Source: Leptolyngbyaceae cyanobacterium C42_A2020_001
GTDB taxonomy: Bacteria > Cyanobacteriota > Cyanobacteriia > Leptolyngbyales > Leptolyngbyaceae
Direction of reading: 5' to 3'
Assembly (NCBI GenBank): GCA_015272515.1
Contig: JACYLN010000014.1
Location: 1 to 52,990, forward strand
DNA length: 52,990 bases
Made by a program: the position numbers and the translations under genes. Below the pieces are notes generated by a model. The model had not been told where the DNA came from. It did no database searches and was given only the letters and a program-made list of their open reading frames with translations. Each line of letters opens with the position of its first letter. Position 1 is the first letter of the stretch. Positions 17,698-26,057 of this stretch are shown piece after piece.

Positions 17698-18585
17698 TCA
17701 ACGGGAGTGCTTCAGCCGGGCACCGCCTGCGATCGCCCCAAATACCAACACTCCCAGGATTGTCGCAGGTTCTGGCACTGCCGCTGAATTGTTTGGTTCA
17801 CCACTGGATTGGGCAGGAGGCGGCTCATTGCCTAAACCTGAATTACCAGGATCAATCACAGGAGGAGGCACAACCTCCACAACGGGTTCAACGGGTGGAA
17901 CAATCGGATTGGGAAGCTCTGGAATGGGAATAACTGGATCAGGAATCACGACGGGCGGCGGTGGCTCAACAAATCCCACACCACCCGCTTGAAAGTTGGG
18001 ACGTTGGAGCAGGTAAAAACGATTAATGGGAGTGGTATCAGCAATGACATAGCGGAAGGCAACCCGTTCTCCGGGTGCAACCACGCCACTGGAGAAGTTG
18101 ACAAAATCTCGCACGTCAGTTACTTCATCCACTCTGGCGTAGCGATCGGAGTTGAACGGGCGCACCTGGTTAATTCCTTGAGCAAACGATAAGCCATCTG
18201 CTTCGGGGCTTTGAACCCCATAAATCTCTTGTAGTTCGTGGTCGAAGAAAATCCAGGGAGATCCGGTGCGATTTGTCACTAAGGATAAAACCGTGAAGTA
18301 GCATCCTCCACGGTTTGGGCAAGCAGATCGCAGTCCATCAATGGCAATAAACAAGTTGATGTTAGGACCATAAACCTCTTGTTCAAGCACAAATCGATCA
18401 GCCTCAACTTGCCCATTTGTAAGAACAAAGTCTCCCCCCGCCTCGCTAAAAACCAGCGGACCCAACCTGAGTGCAGCAGCCTGCACAGAAGGTGCTTCGC
18501 TAATGGCCGCCGCAGTGGCAGCAACCGTTGCTAAAGCTCCATGAACCAACGTGTTTTGCAGGGAACGCCCGAACTGGCACAGCAT
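17698..18585 (-). CDS. PEP-CTERM secreted protein
   Basis: A 295-residue exported protein. The start at 18585 follows a strong AGGAG ribosome site and gives a signal peptide ending near APSVQA; a longer frame from 18669 has no ribosome site. The mature part contains two nearby cysteines (SACPNRGGCYF), a region rich in Val/Pro (IPDPVIPIPELPNPIVPP) and a C-terminal sorting tag: VPEPATILGVLVFGAIAGG followed by a basic end. Such PEP-CTERM tags are recognised by exosortases, which release the protein to the cell surface or matrix. No exosortase gene is in the window. Confidence 0.85.
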   Translation of the reverse strand: MLCQFGRSLQNTLVHGALATVAATAAAISEAPSVQAAALRLGPLVFSEAGGDFVLTNGQVEADRFVLEQEVYGPNINLFIAIDGLRSACPNRGGCYFTVLSLVTNRTGSPWIFFDHELQEIYGVQSPEADGLSFAQGINQVRPFNSDRYARVDEVTDVRDFVNFSSGVVAPGERVAFRYVIADTTPINRFYLLQRPNFQAGGVGFVEPPPPVVIPDPVIPIPELPNPIVPPVEPVVEVVPPPVIDPGNSGLGNEPPPAQSSGEPNNSAAVPEPATILGVLVFGAIAGGARLKHSR

Positions 18586-18685
18586 TGATTTCTCCTGTAG
18601 GATTTCAGCGACTACGTTCACCTCGTAAGACGCAGCATCACTATAGAAGTTCCAAACTTTTGAGATCAAGCTTGACGGGTTGGGG

Positions 18686-20536
18686 TTACCCTCCTGGGAT
18701 AAAGGATCCCAGAAGTTGATTGTCGGAGTTGTAAACCTGGATGGGAGTTCCAGCGTTGTTGCTGATTGCCTGTAAAGCTCTGCCCAACGTTGCCAGGTGG
18801 GTATTGATTTGAGCCATCGTATCGTAATCCCCGGAGAATTGGCTGATGCCGCCCAGTGTGCGAACTTTGCGTTCGTAAGCAGGGACGAATTTAACCTGGA
18901 TTACTTCATTGGTGATGGTGTAATCGCAAATTTTGCCTGTTCCCAGACATACGCTGTTGAGATCGCCACGGATTCGCACCACAGTTTGTGCTTGCTGCAC
19001 AAAACCAGCGTAGGTAGCGGCACGAGTTTGGGCATCACTGGAAATGGATGTACCTTCGGGAACTTGTTTGGCAAGGTTCAAGGCATTTTGCCAGGAAGCG
19101 CTTGCCTGCGACCATTGGCTCCGCTGCTGAAAGGCTTTTGCTTGTTTCTCCAGGTTGGTTGCCTGGGTATAAAGCTTGCGAGCCAGTTGCTCTTTGGTAG
19201 CGCGATCGCGAGCTTCGGTTAGCTTCGGTTTGTAATTCCCTAAAAGCTGTTGGGCTTCGGTGTGAGCCATTGTGCCATTGGGAATCTGAGTGAGTGTGTT
19301 GACTGCAACCTGCCAGGTTGCGTAAGCCTGCTGCCAGTCTGGCAAGGTTTGGGCAACATTTTGCCGCGCGATCGCCAGTCCTGCTGTTTTTTGGGCAGCG
19401 ACCAACCGCTTTTGGGCAGCTTGTTCGGCGACGATACGTTGTTCCACAAACGCCAAATTTACCCGATAGGCAAGCAATCGTTCTTGGGCAAAGGCTTGCA
19501 GCGGGCTGGTTTGGGGCACCGCTTGCAGTTGGGCGATCGCAGTTTGCCAGAGTGATTGCGCTGCTTGCCAATCAGTCACCGATTGCGCTACTACCTGTCC
19601 CTTTTGGCTGGCAGAAGTTGCCGTTGCTTCAGCCGCCAACACCTGATCTAACTGCTCCCGCAATGCCTGCGCGTCGCCATATTGTCCTGACCAGGGTGGA
19701 ATTTCTAGCACCAGCCGTCTAGCTTCGGTTAGCTGCTGAATTGCTTGCTGAGCAGTAACTCCTGACTGATCGGGTTGCAGCGTCTGAACCGATTGCTGAC
19801 TGAGCGATCGCGCTGTGTCTAATGCCGCGCAGGAACCAACTACGCAGGGACGCGTCAACCCATACCCAATCAAACCCAGCAGCAGCGCCGCTGTTATGCC
19901 TCCTGCCGCCAGCAGCAGCGGTTTTACTCGCGATCGCGCAATTTCGTTTGTACCTTTAACCGCCCTTTGAGGTGTATACCCCGTCAAAGATGCTGGTGCT
20001 GGTGCTGGTAAATCGGATACAGCGGGCAGATGGACAAGTCCACCCTCTCTTGCAGACTCAAAATTCGACGCAGCAGAAGCTTGAGCCGAGGAGGTTGGAG
20101 TTTGAACAGCCGGAGCATCGGGAACTTGAATCAGCGTTTGCAGATCATCATCCACTCCCAACCGCAGCGAAGCATCTGCGCCAGGTACCGCTTCTCGAAA
20201 CGTTGCCGCCCCCCTGGACAGCTTTACCGTATGAGAGATATAAGGCTTCTGTTGTCCCAGCACTCGCAAAAACAGCTTCACTGTATCCCCGTTCATGCTG
20301 GGCAAAAACGGCGCAGCGAATTCCGGCGGCAGGGAAAACAGCGCCATTTCTAACGTATGAAAAATCTGTTGAGCATCGGGCGCGTTTCCTGGCGGATGCT
20401 GTACCAAAATCATCAGTGTTTCTTTCTGAGCACACTGCACTTGCAGCGGTGTTATCTGTGCCTGTGGTTTTAACTGCTCTTGAAGGTATCGAGCGAGCCG
20501 CTTCCCGCTTTCCTGCTGCTGCACCGCACTAGTCAT
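18686..20536 (-). CDS. Membrane-anchored alpha-helical repeat protein, DUF-type
   Basis: A 616-residue protein from the ATG at 20536 (a GTG at 20560 would add 8 residues). Residues 1-205 are a cytoplasmic domain of unknown type; one membrane span lies at about 205-227. The rest is mainly helical and shows repeated blocks of about 60-70 residues with a W-x-x-A...W...L-x-x-(I/V)-P pattern (PDWQQAYATWQVAVNTLTQIP and similar), suggesting TPR-like or coiled-coil repeats. The last 100 residues form a separate domain (ICDYTITNEVIQVKFVP). Similar proteins are common in cyanobacteria; function unknown. It is upstream of the PEP-CTERM gene on the same strand. Confidence 0.7.
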   Translation of the reverse strand: MTSAVQQQESGKRLARYLQEQLKPQAQITPLQVQCAQKETLMILVQHPPGNAPDAQQIFHTLEMALFSLPPEFAAPFLPSMNGDTVKLFLRVLGQQKPYISHTVKLSRGAATFREAVPGADASLRLGVDDDLQTLIQVPDAPAVQTPTSSAQASAASNFESAREGGLVHLPAVSDLPAPAPASLTGYTPQRAVKGTNEIARSRVKPLLLAAGGITAALLLGLIGYGLTRPCVVGSCAALDTARSLSQQSVQTLQPDQSGVTAQQAIQQLTEARRLVLEIPPWSGQYGDAQALREQLDQVLAAEATATSASQKGQVVAQSVTDWQAAQSLWQTAIAQLQAVPQTSPLQAFAQERLLAYRVNLAFVEQRIVAEQAAQKRLVAAQKTAGLAIARQNVAQTLPDWQQAYATWQVAVNTLTQIPNGTMAHTEAQQLLGNYKPKLTEARDRATKEQLARKLYTQATNLEKQAKAFQQRSQWSQASASWQNALNLAKQVPEGTSISSDAQTRAATYAGFVQQAQTVVRIRGDLNSVCLGTGKICDYTITNEVIQVKFVPAYERKVRTLGGISQFSGDYDTMAQINTHLATLGRALQAISNNAGTPIQVYNSDNQLLGSFIPGG

Positions 20537-20715
20537 AAAAAACTCACATCGCCGATTCACCCTCCATCCTAGCCGCTTGCCTTAAGAGCGTCACTGTCAC
20601 GTAAAGGAGCTGTCACAGAATCGTATACATTCGCTTTGGGCATACCGCTTCACAACAAAACCGTTCATACTAGAGGTGCTTTGCAGATCAAGGAAATTAG
20701 AAACCATCGTTTGAG

Positions 20716-21096
20716 ATGTTTGATTTGAATAGCCTTTTAGCCTTTTCCCATACCTACTGCATTGCCATCTGTGCGGTATTGGTGCCGTTTAACTTGCTGA
20801 CAACCCTGCTGACCTTGTTGCTAGTAGGAACGGATCGCCCTTCACCTCAGGTTCGGCGATCGACCGGATTCGCGATCGCGGGCGCTGTTCTCATGCTGCT
20901 GCACGTCCTGACCTGGCTCCTCGTAGGTGTGGTGAAAATTCCAACCTTTGTCCTGTTCACGCTGGCAACGTGCTGCTTGAGTTTGAATGGGTGGGCACTC
21001 TGGCATCCGCGTAGTCTCCATCGAGGGGTACAAAGGTGTGTTCAAATCGTCAGAAACTCTTTTCAATCAATGGTTCAACGGACTGAAGCATCATGA
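20716..21096 (+). CDS. Small three-span membrane protein
   Basis: A 126-residue hydrophobic protein with spans at about 14-38, 50-72 and 76-94 and a basic C-terminal tail. No domain is recognised. It is translationally coupled to the next gene by an ATGA overlap (21093-21096), so the two products probably belong to the same process. Confidence 0.7.
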   Translation: MFDLNSLLAFSHTYCIAICAVLVPFNLLTTLLTLLLVGTDRPSPQVRRSTGFAIAGAVLMLLHVLTWLLVGVVKIPTFVLFTLATCCLSLNGWALWHPRSLHRGVQRCVQIVRNSFQSMVQRTEAS

Positions 21097-21917
21097 GTGA
21101 TTCCACTAAAGGAAGATCACCAGACAGTGACCCGTCCCCGTTCCCCTCACCAACCCCCACCCACGACTCGCTAGATGCCGCCTGGGCTGAAGTTGAACAG
21201 GAACTTTCTCGTCCCACATCTTCAACGGCTGGTCAGACAACCACGACAACGCCTGCTCCTGTTGATCAGGCTTCCTCTACAGTGCGATCGTTTGACGCAT
21301 CCAGCCCATTGATTATGGTGGAAACGGCATTTTTGGCGAGTGCCGCCAGTTTAATTTGGCTGGTAAATTTCTACTTCCCCATTGGTCCGGTTTTACGCAT
21401 TTTTTTCCCCATTCCGATCGCGCTGATTTACATGCGTTGGGGGCATCGAGCCGCCTGGATGGGAGCGCTAGTTTCCGGGTTACTGCTGAGTGTGCTGATG
21501 GGTCCACCCCGCAGCCTGCTGTACATCATGCCTTTTGGCATCATGGGGGTGTTGTTGGGGATGTTGTGGCGGCGCAAAGCGGGTTGGGGATTGGCGATCG
21601 CTCTAGGAACCATTTTGGGCAGTTTCGGCTTTTTCTTCCGGGTGTGGCTGGTGTCGCTGTTGCTGGGCGATGACTTGTGGCTTTACACCACGACTCAGGT
21701 CACGAACTTTATTGATTGGTTTTGTGTGAAGTTTGGTATCTTATTTCAGCCCAGCCTCCCGTTAATTCAAGCGATCGTGGCAGCGGGAGTCGTCGTCAAC
21801 AATCTCATCTACCTGTTTGTGGTGCATCTGGTTGCCTGGTTTTTATTTGATCGCTTGCGTAACCCGATTCCGCGTCCGCCCAGGTGGGTACAGGTATTGA
21901 TGGAATACGAAGAGTAA
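21093..21917 (+). CDS. DUF2232-family membrane protein
   Basis: A 274-residue protein with a 65-residue Ser/Pro/Thr-rich cytoplasmic N terminus and about six membrane spans from residue 72 onward. The motif FFPIPIALIYMRWGHRAAW and the later GxxxGxxxFxFRxW-like span resemble the DUF2232/YybS-like family, thought to be membrane components related to transporter S-subunits; no substrate is known. It lies 4 bp upstream of cobT, which hints at a link with cobalamin or nucleotide salvage, but this is inference from position only. Confidence 0.75.
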   Translation: MSDSTKGRSPDSDPSPFPSPTPTHDSLDAAWAEVEQELSRPTSSTAGQTTTTTPAPVDQASSTVRSFDASSPLIMVETAFLASAASLIWLVNFYFPIGPVLRIFFPIPIALIYMRWGHRAAWMGALVSGLLLSVLMGPPRSLLYIMPFGIMGVLLGMLWRRKAGWGLAIALGTILGSFGFFFRVWLVSLLLGDDLWLYTTTQVTNFIDWFCVKFGILFQPSLPLIQAIVAAGVVVNNLIYLFVVHLVAWFLFDRLRNPIPRPPRWVQVLMEYEE

Positions 21918-21921
21918 CGGC

Positions 21922-23052
21922 ATGGAACCGACTCCGCTGGTTCGGTGCTACACCCAACCCCAACAGGGGCACCAGTGGCTGGCCCGCTACCAGGGGAAAC
22001 AGCCTGTTTTGGCGTGTGTTTTGGGATTTACTGATACAGGTTTAGTTCCCGGTATTTCTGCTGCCGGAGCAACCCCTCACGATCGCCGCTATACCGCGAT
22101 CGCCGATGCCGAATTTTTGGTAAACGGTCCACAACCCCAACCCAGCTATCCACTACCGCCTCTGCATGTGGGTGCGTCACCCGTGCTCATCTCCCGTGCC
22201 GTTTTAGAAGCCCAACAGTTTCCGGTCTACGTTTTCAATAGCGGCTTGCCCACTCCTCCCGCCATCCCCACCATTGATCTGCGAGGTGCGCCTGCCCATT
22301 GCCTCAGCACCGGAAACGCTCTGGATTTGGCGGTGGTTGAGCATCTATTGCAGCAAGGGTTGCACTGGGGACACAAACTGGCAGCAGAGGCAAGCTACCT
22401 GATCCTGGCGGAATGCGTGGTTGGCGGTACCACTACAGCGCTTGCCCTGCTGACAGCGTTGGGAATTCCGGCTCAAGGCAAAGTCAACAGCAGCCATCCC
22501 ACCTGCAACCACGCCCAAAAATGGGAACTAGTGCAGCGGGGTCTTGAACAACGGGGATGGAGCCGTGGGGCGATCGCGATGCCCGTTGCCTTTCCGACAG
22601 AAATTGTGGCGGCGGTGGGTGACCCGATGCAGATTGTGGTGGCAGGAATGGCGATCGCGGCAAGTGTTGAATGCGGTGTGTTGCTAGCGGGCGGTACTCA
22701 GATGCTGGCGGTTTATGCCCTGGCACAAGCTCTGATCAATCAGCGCGAACTCAAATGGAATCCCCAGCAAATTGTTGTAGGAACCACTCGCTGGGTAGCG
22801 GAAGATCCCACAGGCGATACAGTTGGATTGGCTGCACAACTTGGCACAGTGCCGCTGCTAGCGACTCAACTGAGTTTTGCCCAGTCATCCATCCCCCAAC
22901 TTCAGGTTTATGAGCAAGGGTTTGTGAAAGAAGGAGTGGGTGCAGGCGGATGTGCGATCGCGGCGCACCTGTATCAAGGGTTAACACAAGACAAGCTGTT
23001 ACAGGCGATCGAAGCACTAACTAGACGCTATCAGCAAATCCAACAGCGTTAG
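21922..23052 (+). CDS. cobT: Nicotinate-nucleotide phosphoribosyltransferase CobT
   Basis: A 376-residue protein of the cyanobacterial/archaeal branch of NaMN-dependent phosphoribosyltransferases, which activates the lower-ligand base of cobamides; cyanobacteria use adenine to make pseudocobalamin. Visible landmarks are FTDTGLVPGISAAGATP near residue 35, STGNALDLAVVEHL (about 130), ILAECVVGGTTTALALL (about 155) and GGTQMLAVYALAQAL (about 255). Length fits the family. It is the third gene of a tight unit with the two membrane proteins upstream. Confidence 0.88.
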   Translation: MEPTPLVRCYTQPQQGHQWLARYQGKQPVLACVLGFTDTGLVPGISAAGATPHDRRYTAIADAEFLVNGPQPQPSYPLPPLHVGASPVLISRAVLEAQQFPVYVFNSGLPTPPAIPTIDLRGAPAHCLSTGNALDLAVVEHLLQQGLHWGHKLAAEASYLILAECVVGGTTTALALLTALGIPAQGKVNSSHPTCNHAQKWELVQRGLEQRGWSRGAIAMPVAFPTEIVAAVGDPMQIVVAGMAIAASVECGVLLAGGTQMLAVYALAQALINQRELKWNPQQIVVGTTRWVAEDPTGDTVGLAAQLGTVPLLATQLSFAQSSIPQLQVYEQGFVKEGVGAGGCAIAAHLYQGLTQDKLLQAIEALTRRYQQIQQR

Positions 23053-23147
23053 CAAGTTTATTTACCAAGCAGCATACCGAGCAAAAGCTACCGACCATCG
23101 CTCTCACTACAAACGATACACGTCGAGCCTTCGTCGCTATATTCGCG

Positions 23148-23525
23148 CTATGAATGAATGCGTTTGGAAATTAGTTGTTCTTCCAGCGCGGCGATTCGGC
23201 TGTAAGCCGCCGTAAGCTGTGCTGTGAGCCGTTGAATCTGAATTTCTGGAGAAAGTTGCCTCTCAGAATTCTGATTGGTCAGGTCTACATTCGTGCTGTC
23301 GACCAAAACATCCTTATGTTCCATGCTGTGGTCTATATTCAGTCCATTTCTGCTGTAGCGATAGCCGATGGCAATGTCTAAATCAGACCGCTGATTCTGC
23401 TGTTCCGCACCCATTTTGCACTCAGTCACGATATCAGAAACTCGCATACTGAGCTGCTCAATTAGCTGATGCAATGCATCAACTTTGGCGCTTAAAGCAT
23501 TAAGTTGCTTTTGCAGAGTGTCCAT
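23148..23525 (-). CDS. Small coiled-coil hypothetical protein
   Basis: A 125-residue hydrophilic protein with heptad-like helices at both ends (about 2-35, LQKQLNALSAKVDALHQLI; and about 92-120, IQRLTAQLTAAYSRIAALEEQL) joined by a polar middle. It probably forms a dimer or bundle. No family is recognised. Confidence 0.55.
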   Translation of the reverse strand: MDTLQKQLNALSAKVDALHQLIEQLSMRVSDIVTECKMGAEQQNQRSDLDIAIGYRYSRNGLNIDHSMEHKDVLVDSTNVDLTNQNSERQLSPEIQIQRLTAQLTAAYSRIAALEEQLISKRIHS

Positions 23526-24117
23526 TCACTATCACGCTTACCCTAGTAGTTCTAGGAACTCATTCTAAAGACCGTTCGCCGTCATCCCCACTTATTCCTG
23601 AATCATTTAACGTTTGTCATCTTGTCCAAATTTTTACATCATTTGCTAAACAAATCTTTTTCTAGTTAGATGGTTGGAAGACCTTTACAGAATAAAAATA
23701 CCTCAAACCCATCTCCCAAAAATCTTGGAAAGCACACCCTATAGGATTCTGAAGCTTCCTTTTCTGTTTCACAAGCAAAAGATAGACGACCAAACAATCA
23801 TTGGAAGATATCTAATAAATTCAAGCGATTTTTCTTAGAGGGCTGTTATGTACAGTACGGTTTAACTTTAATAAAGTCCCTTCTGAGAGAGTGCTTTAGA
23901 ACCAGCTTCAGCGACAAGAAAATTACGTTCAACCAAACAAGAATGGGTAGACAATTTGGGATCAGGGTGACTTTTTGTCCTTATCTTCGGTTAAAGAGAG
24001 CGATCGCCGCTTCCCAGGATTTGGCTGGTTAGTGGCAGAATAGGTTAGACAACGACCCCAGGCGTGTTGGTTTACAGTTCACACGCTATAAAAGCATTCT
24101 CCAACTCACACTGCATC
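23526..24117. other. Intergenic region upstream of the phycobiliprotein lyase gene
   Basis: 592 bp between the coiled-coil gene (minus) and the lyase gene (plus). It is AT-rich up to about 23990 and contains one HIP1 site near 24000-24007. I see no RNA gene, coding frame or clear terminator. It presumably holds both divergent promoters. Confidence 0.55.
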
Positions 24118-24759
24118 ATGCTGAGCTTTCAAGATTTCTTCGCGGTTTGTTCGGGTTTATGGAAAACGGAGCGCATTTATCACTACACATTAAAAAGCGA
24201 GATTGAACGGTCTTATACCGAGTTTCGGGTTTCGCCTCTCAGCGCAGACGATAAACAAAAACTATTGACTCCGTATACAAGCACTGGGGCAAGCGGGATG
24301 ACGATCGCGCCTGCCAGTTTGCAAGCAGATGACAATGGCTATCCTGGGTTTGCGATCGCCTTCGATACTCGCTCCGAAACCGGAGAAGAAGTCTCCATGA
24401 GCTTGAAAGCGCTGTTCGTACCCGATGCATACATCACCACTCCCCCCCCCACTATGCCTGCACCGCCTACCGCTGCCCAGGTGCTTGCTACGGATGAGGT
24501 GATTCAGGGAGTGTATTTGCGAGATGAAGGCTATTCCGAAGCGGGAGCGATCGCGGGACGATTTACCTACCAGCCGACTCGCCAAACCCTGGAAATGACG
24601 ACCTATTACAGCCGCTCAGTTGCCGTCGATCAAATGCGGATGGTAGCTCCTGATATGCGCCTGCGAACGATTGTCACCTATCAGCGTCCTGAATCTGGTG
24701 AACCCCCTACAGTGATTAATCTGGTAGGCTTTGGCGTTGAGTATCGGCAGGCAGTTTAA
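24118..24759 (+). CDS. Phycobiliprotein lyase, CpcS/CpeS family
   Basis: A 213-residue protein from the ATG at 24118 (18 extra residues from 24064 are unlikely). The start FQDFFAVCSGLWKTERIYHY matches the family's typical opening (FF...GxWxxxRxxH/Y), and the rest alternates strand-forming segments as expected for the lipocalin-like barrel that carries a bilin to a cysteine of phycocyanin, allophycocyanin or phycoerythrin. A proline-rich insertion (about 122-132, TTPPPTMPAPP) is unusual in the middle of the barrel. Which subunit it serves is unknown. The next gene begins 2 bp later. Confidence 0.72.
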   Translation: MLSFQDFFAVCSGLWKTERIYHYTLKSEIERSYTEFRVSPLSADDKQKLLTPYTSTGASGMTIAPASLQADDNGYPGFAIAFDTRSETGEEVSMSLKALFVPDAYITTPPPTMPAPPTAAQVLATDEVIQGVYLRDEGYSEAGAIAGRFTYQPTRQTLEMTTYYSRSVAVDQMRMVAPDMRLRTIVTYQRPESGEPPTVINLVGFGVEYRQAV

Positions 24760-24761
24760 GC

Positions 24762-25985
24762 ATGACAGACGAAAAGTGGCAACCCCCTATCAGTCGGCGA
24801 TCGCTGCTGCTTGGCTCTGGCTCCCTGGCCCTGGGTTCACTCCTGGCAAGTTGCAGCGGCCAGCCTGCCTCAACCCTGCAATTACAAATTCTGCGAAAAT
24901 CAATTCCGCCGCAGTTTGTGGGGGAATTTCGTAAAGCCTTGAATCGGCAAAAGTTAGAGGACGTGCATCTCAACATTGACTCGCAACCCCAGCTTCAAAC
25001 GCTATTCTCTCAACTGCAAACCTGGAAGCAATCGCCGCCAGAACCTTCTTCCGATTCCGTGTGGGATGGCATTCTCAGTTGGGTTCCCTTTTTGGGCAAC
25101 TCCTCGAAAAATAAAGTCCCTAATTTGATGACATTGGGCGATTTCTGGTTAGACCGTGCGATCGCGCAGGGGTTAATCAGCCCAATCGATGTGAATTCGC
25201 TGCCAACCTGGACAAAACTGGCTCAAATTCCCCAACTTAAACAAGTAGTAACCCGCAATCAACAGGGGCAGGTTGATCCCAATGGGCAAATATGGGGAGT
25301 GCCCTATCGCATTGGCACCACCGTGATCGCCTACCGTCGAGACATTTTTGCCCAGCGCAATCTACAACCTCCCCGCGATTGGGGCGATCTATGGCGGGAG
25401 GATTTGCGCCAACGCATCGCCCTGCTCAACAATCCCCGTGAGATCATCGGCTTAACCCTGAAGAAATTAGGCAAATCCTACAACACAGAAGATCTGGCTA
25501 GTGTGCCCAACCTCCAGCAAGAATTGCAAACCCTTCAGAAGCAAGCAAAATACTACAGCTCTACTTCCTATTTGCAACCGTTGCTGCTGGATGATGCGTG
25601 GGTCGTGGTGGGCTGGTCCACTGATGTGTTGCCTTTGACCCAGCGCAGTGGCCAAATTGCCGCGATCGCGCCTAAATCGGGTACTGCGCTCTCCGCCGAT
25701 CTGTGGGTGCACCCCGCCATGACTTCCACCTCGCTCCCTACCGCCGCCAAACGCTGGATTGAGTTTTGCTGGCAACCACAAACCGCCGCTCAACTCTCCC
25801 TAGCAACTTGGGCAGTTTCCCCCTCACTGATCGGTACACCCAACGACCAACTACCCGCCGAATTTCGCGATTACCCTGCCCTATTACTGGATACAGCCAC
25901 TCTCAAAGCCAGCGAGTTTCTCCTCCCCCTATCTGCAACCGCCCGTCAGCAATACCGGGAGTTGTGGAGCAAAATGCGGAGTTGA
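24762..25985 (+). CDS. Tat-exported lipoprotein, extracellular solute-binding
   Basis: A 407-residue periplasmic binding-protein homologue. The N terminus has a twin-arginine signal (SRRSLLLGS) and a lipobox ending at C31 (SLLASC), so it is probably a folded, lipid-anchored protein. Segments such as IWGVPYRIGTTVIAYRRDIF and DDAWVVVGWSTDVLPL resemble the PotD/iron-binding group of ABC solute receptors. No ABC permease or ATPase genes adjoin it; the ligand is unknown. It starts 2 bp after the lyase stop, so the two are co-transcribed. Confidence 0.82.
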   Translation: MTDEKWQPPISRRSLLLGSGSLALGSLLASCSGQPASTLQLQILRKSIPPQFVGEFRKALNRQKLEDVHLNIDSQPQLQTLFSQLQTWKQSPPEPSSDSVWDGILSWVPFLGNSSKNKVPNLMTLGDFWLDRAIAQGLISPIDVNSLPTWTKLAQIPQLKQVVTRNQQGQVDPNGQIWGVPYRIGTTVIAYRRDIFAQRNLQPPRDWGDLWREDLRQRIALLNNPREIIGLTLKKLGKSYNTEDLASVPNLQQELQTLQKQAKYYSSTSYLQPLLLDDAWVVVGWSTDVLPLTQRSGQIAAIAPKSGTALSADLWVHPAMTSTSLPTAAKRWIEFCWQPQTAAQLSLATWAVSPSLIGTPNDQLPAEFRDYPALLLDTATLKASEFLLPLSATARQQYRELWSKMRS

Positions 25986-26057
25986 CAAACCGAGAATGGG
26001 GAATGGGAGATAGGAAAATCATGTACGATCGCACCACTTGATTTCATACTTGTTTCG

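Noticed and set aside
19972-20532. 186-codon plus-strand frame
   Set aside because: It is antisense to the 5' part of the membrane repeat protein gene and its product has no recognisable domain.
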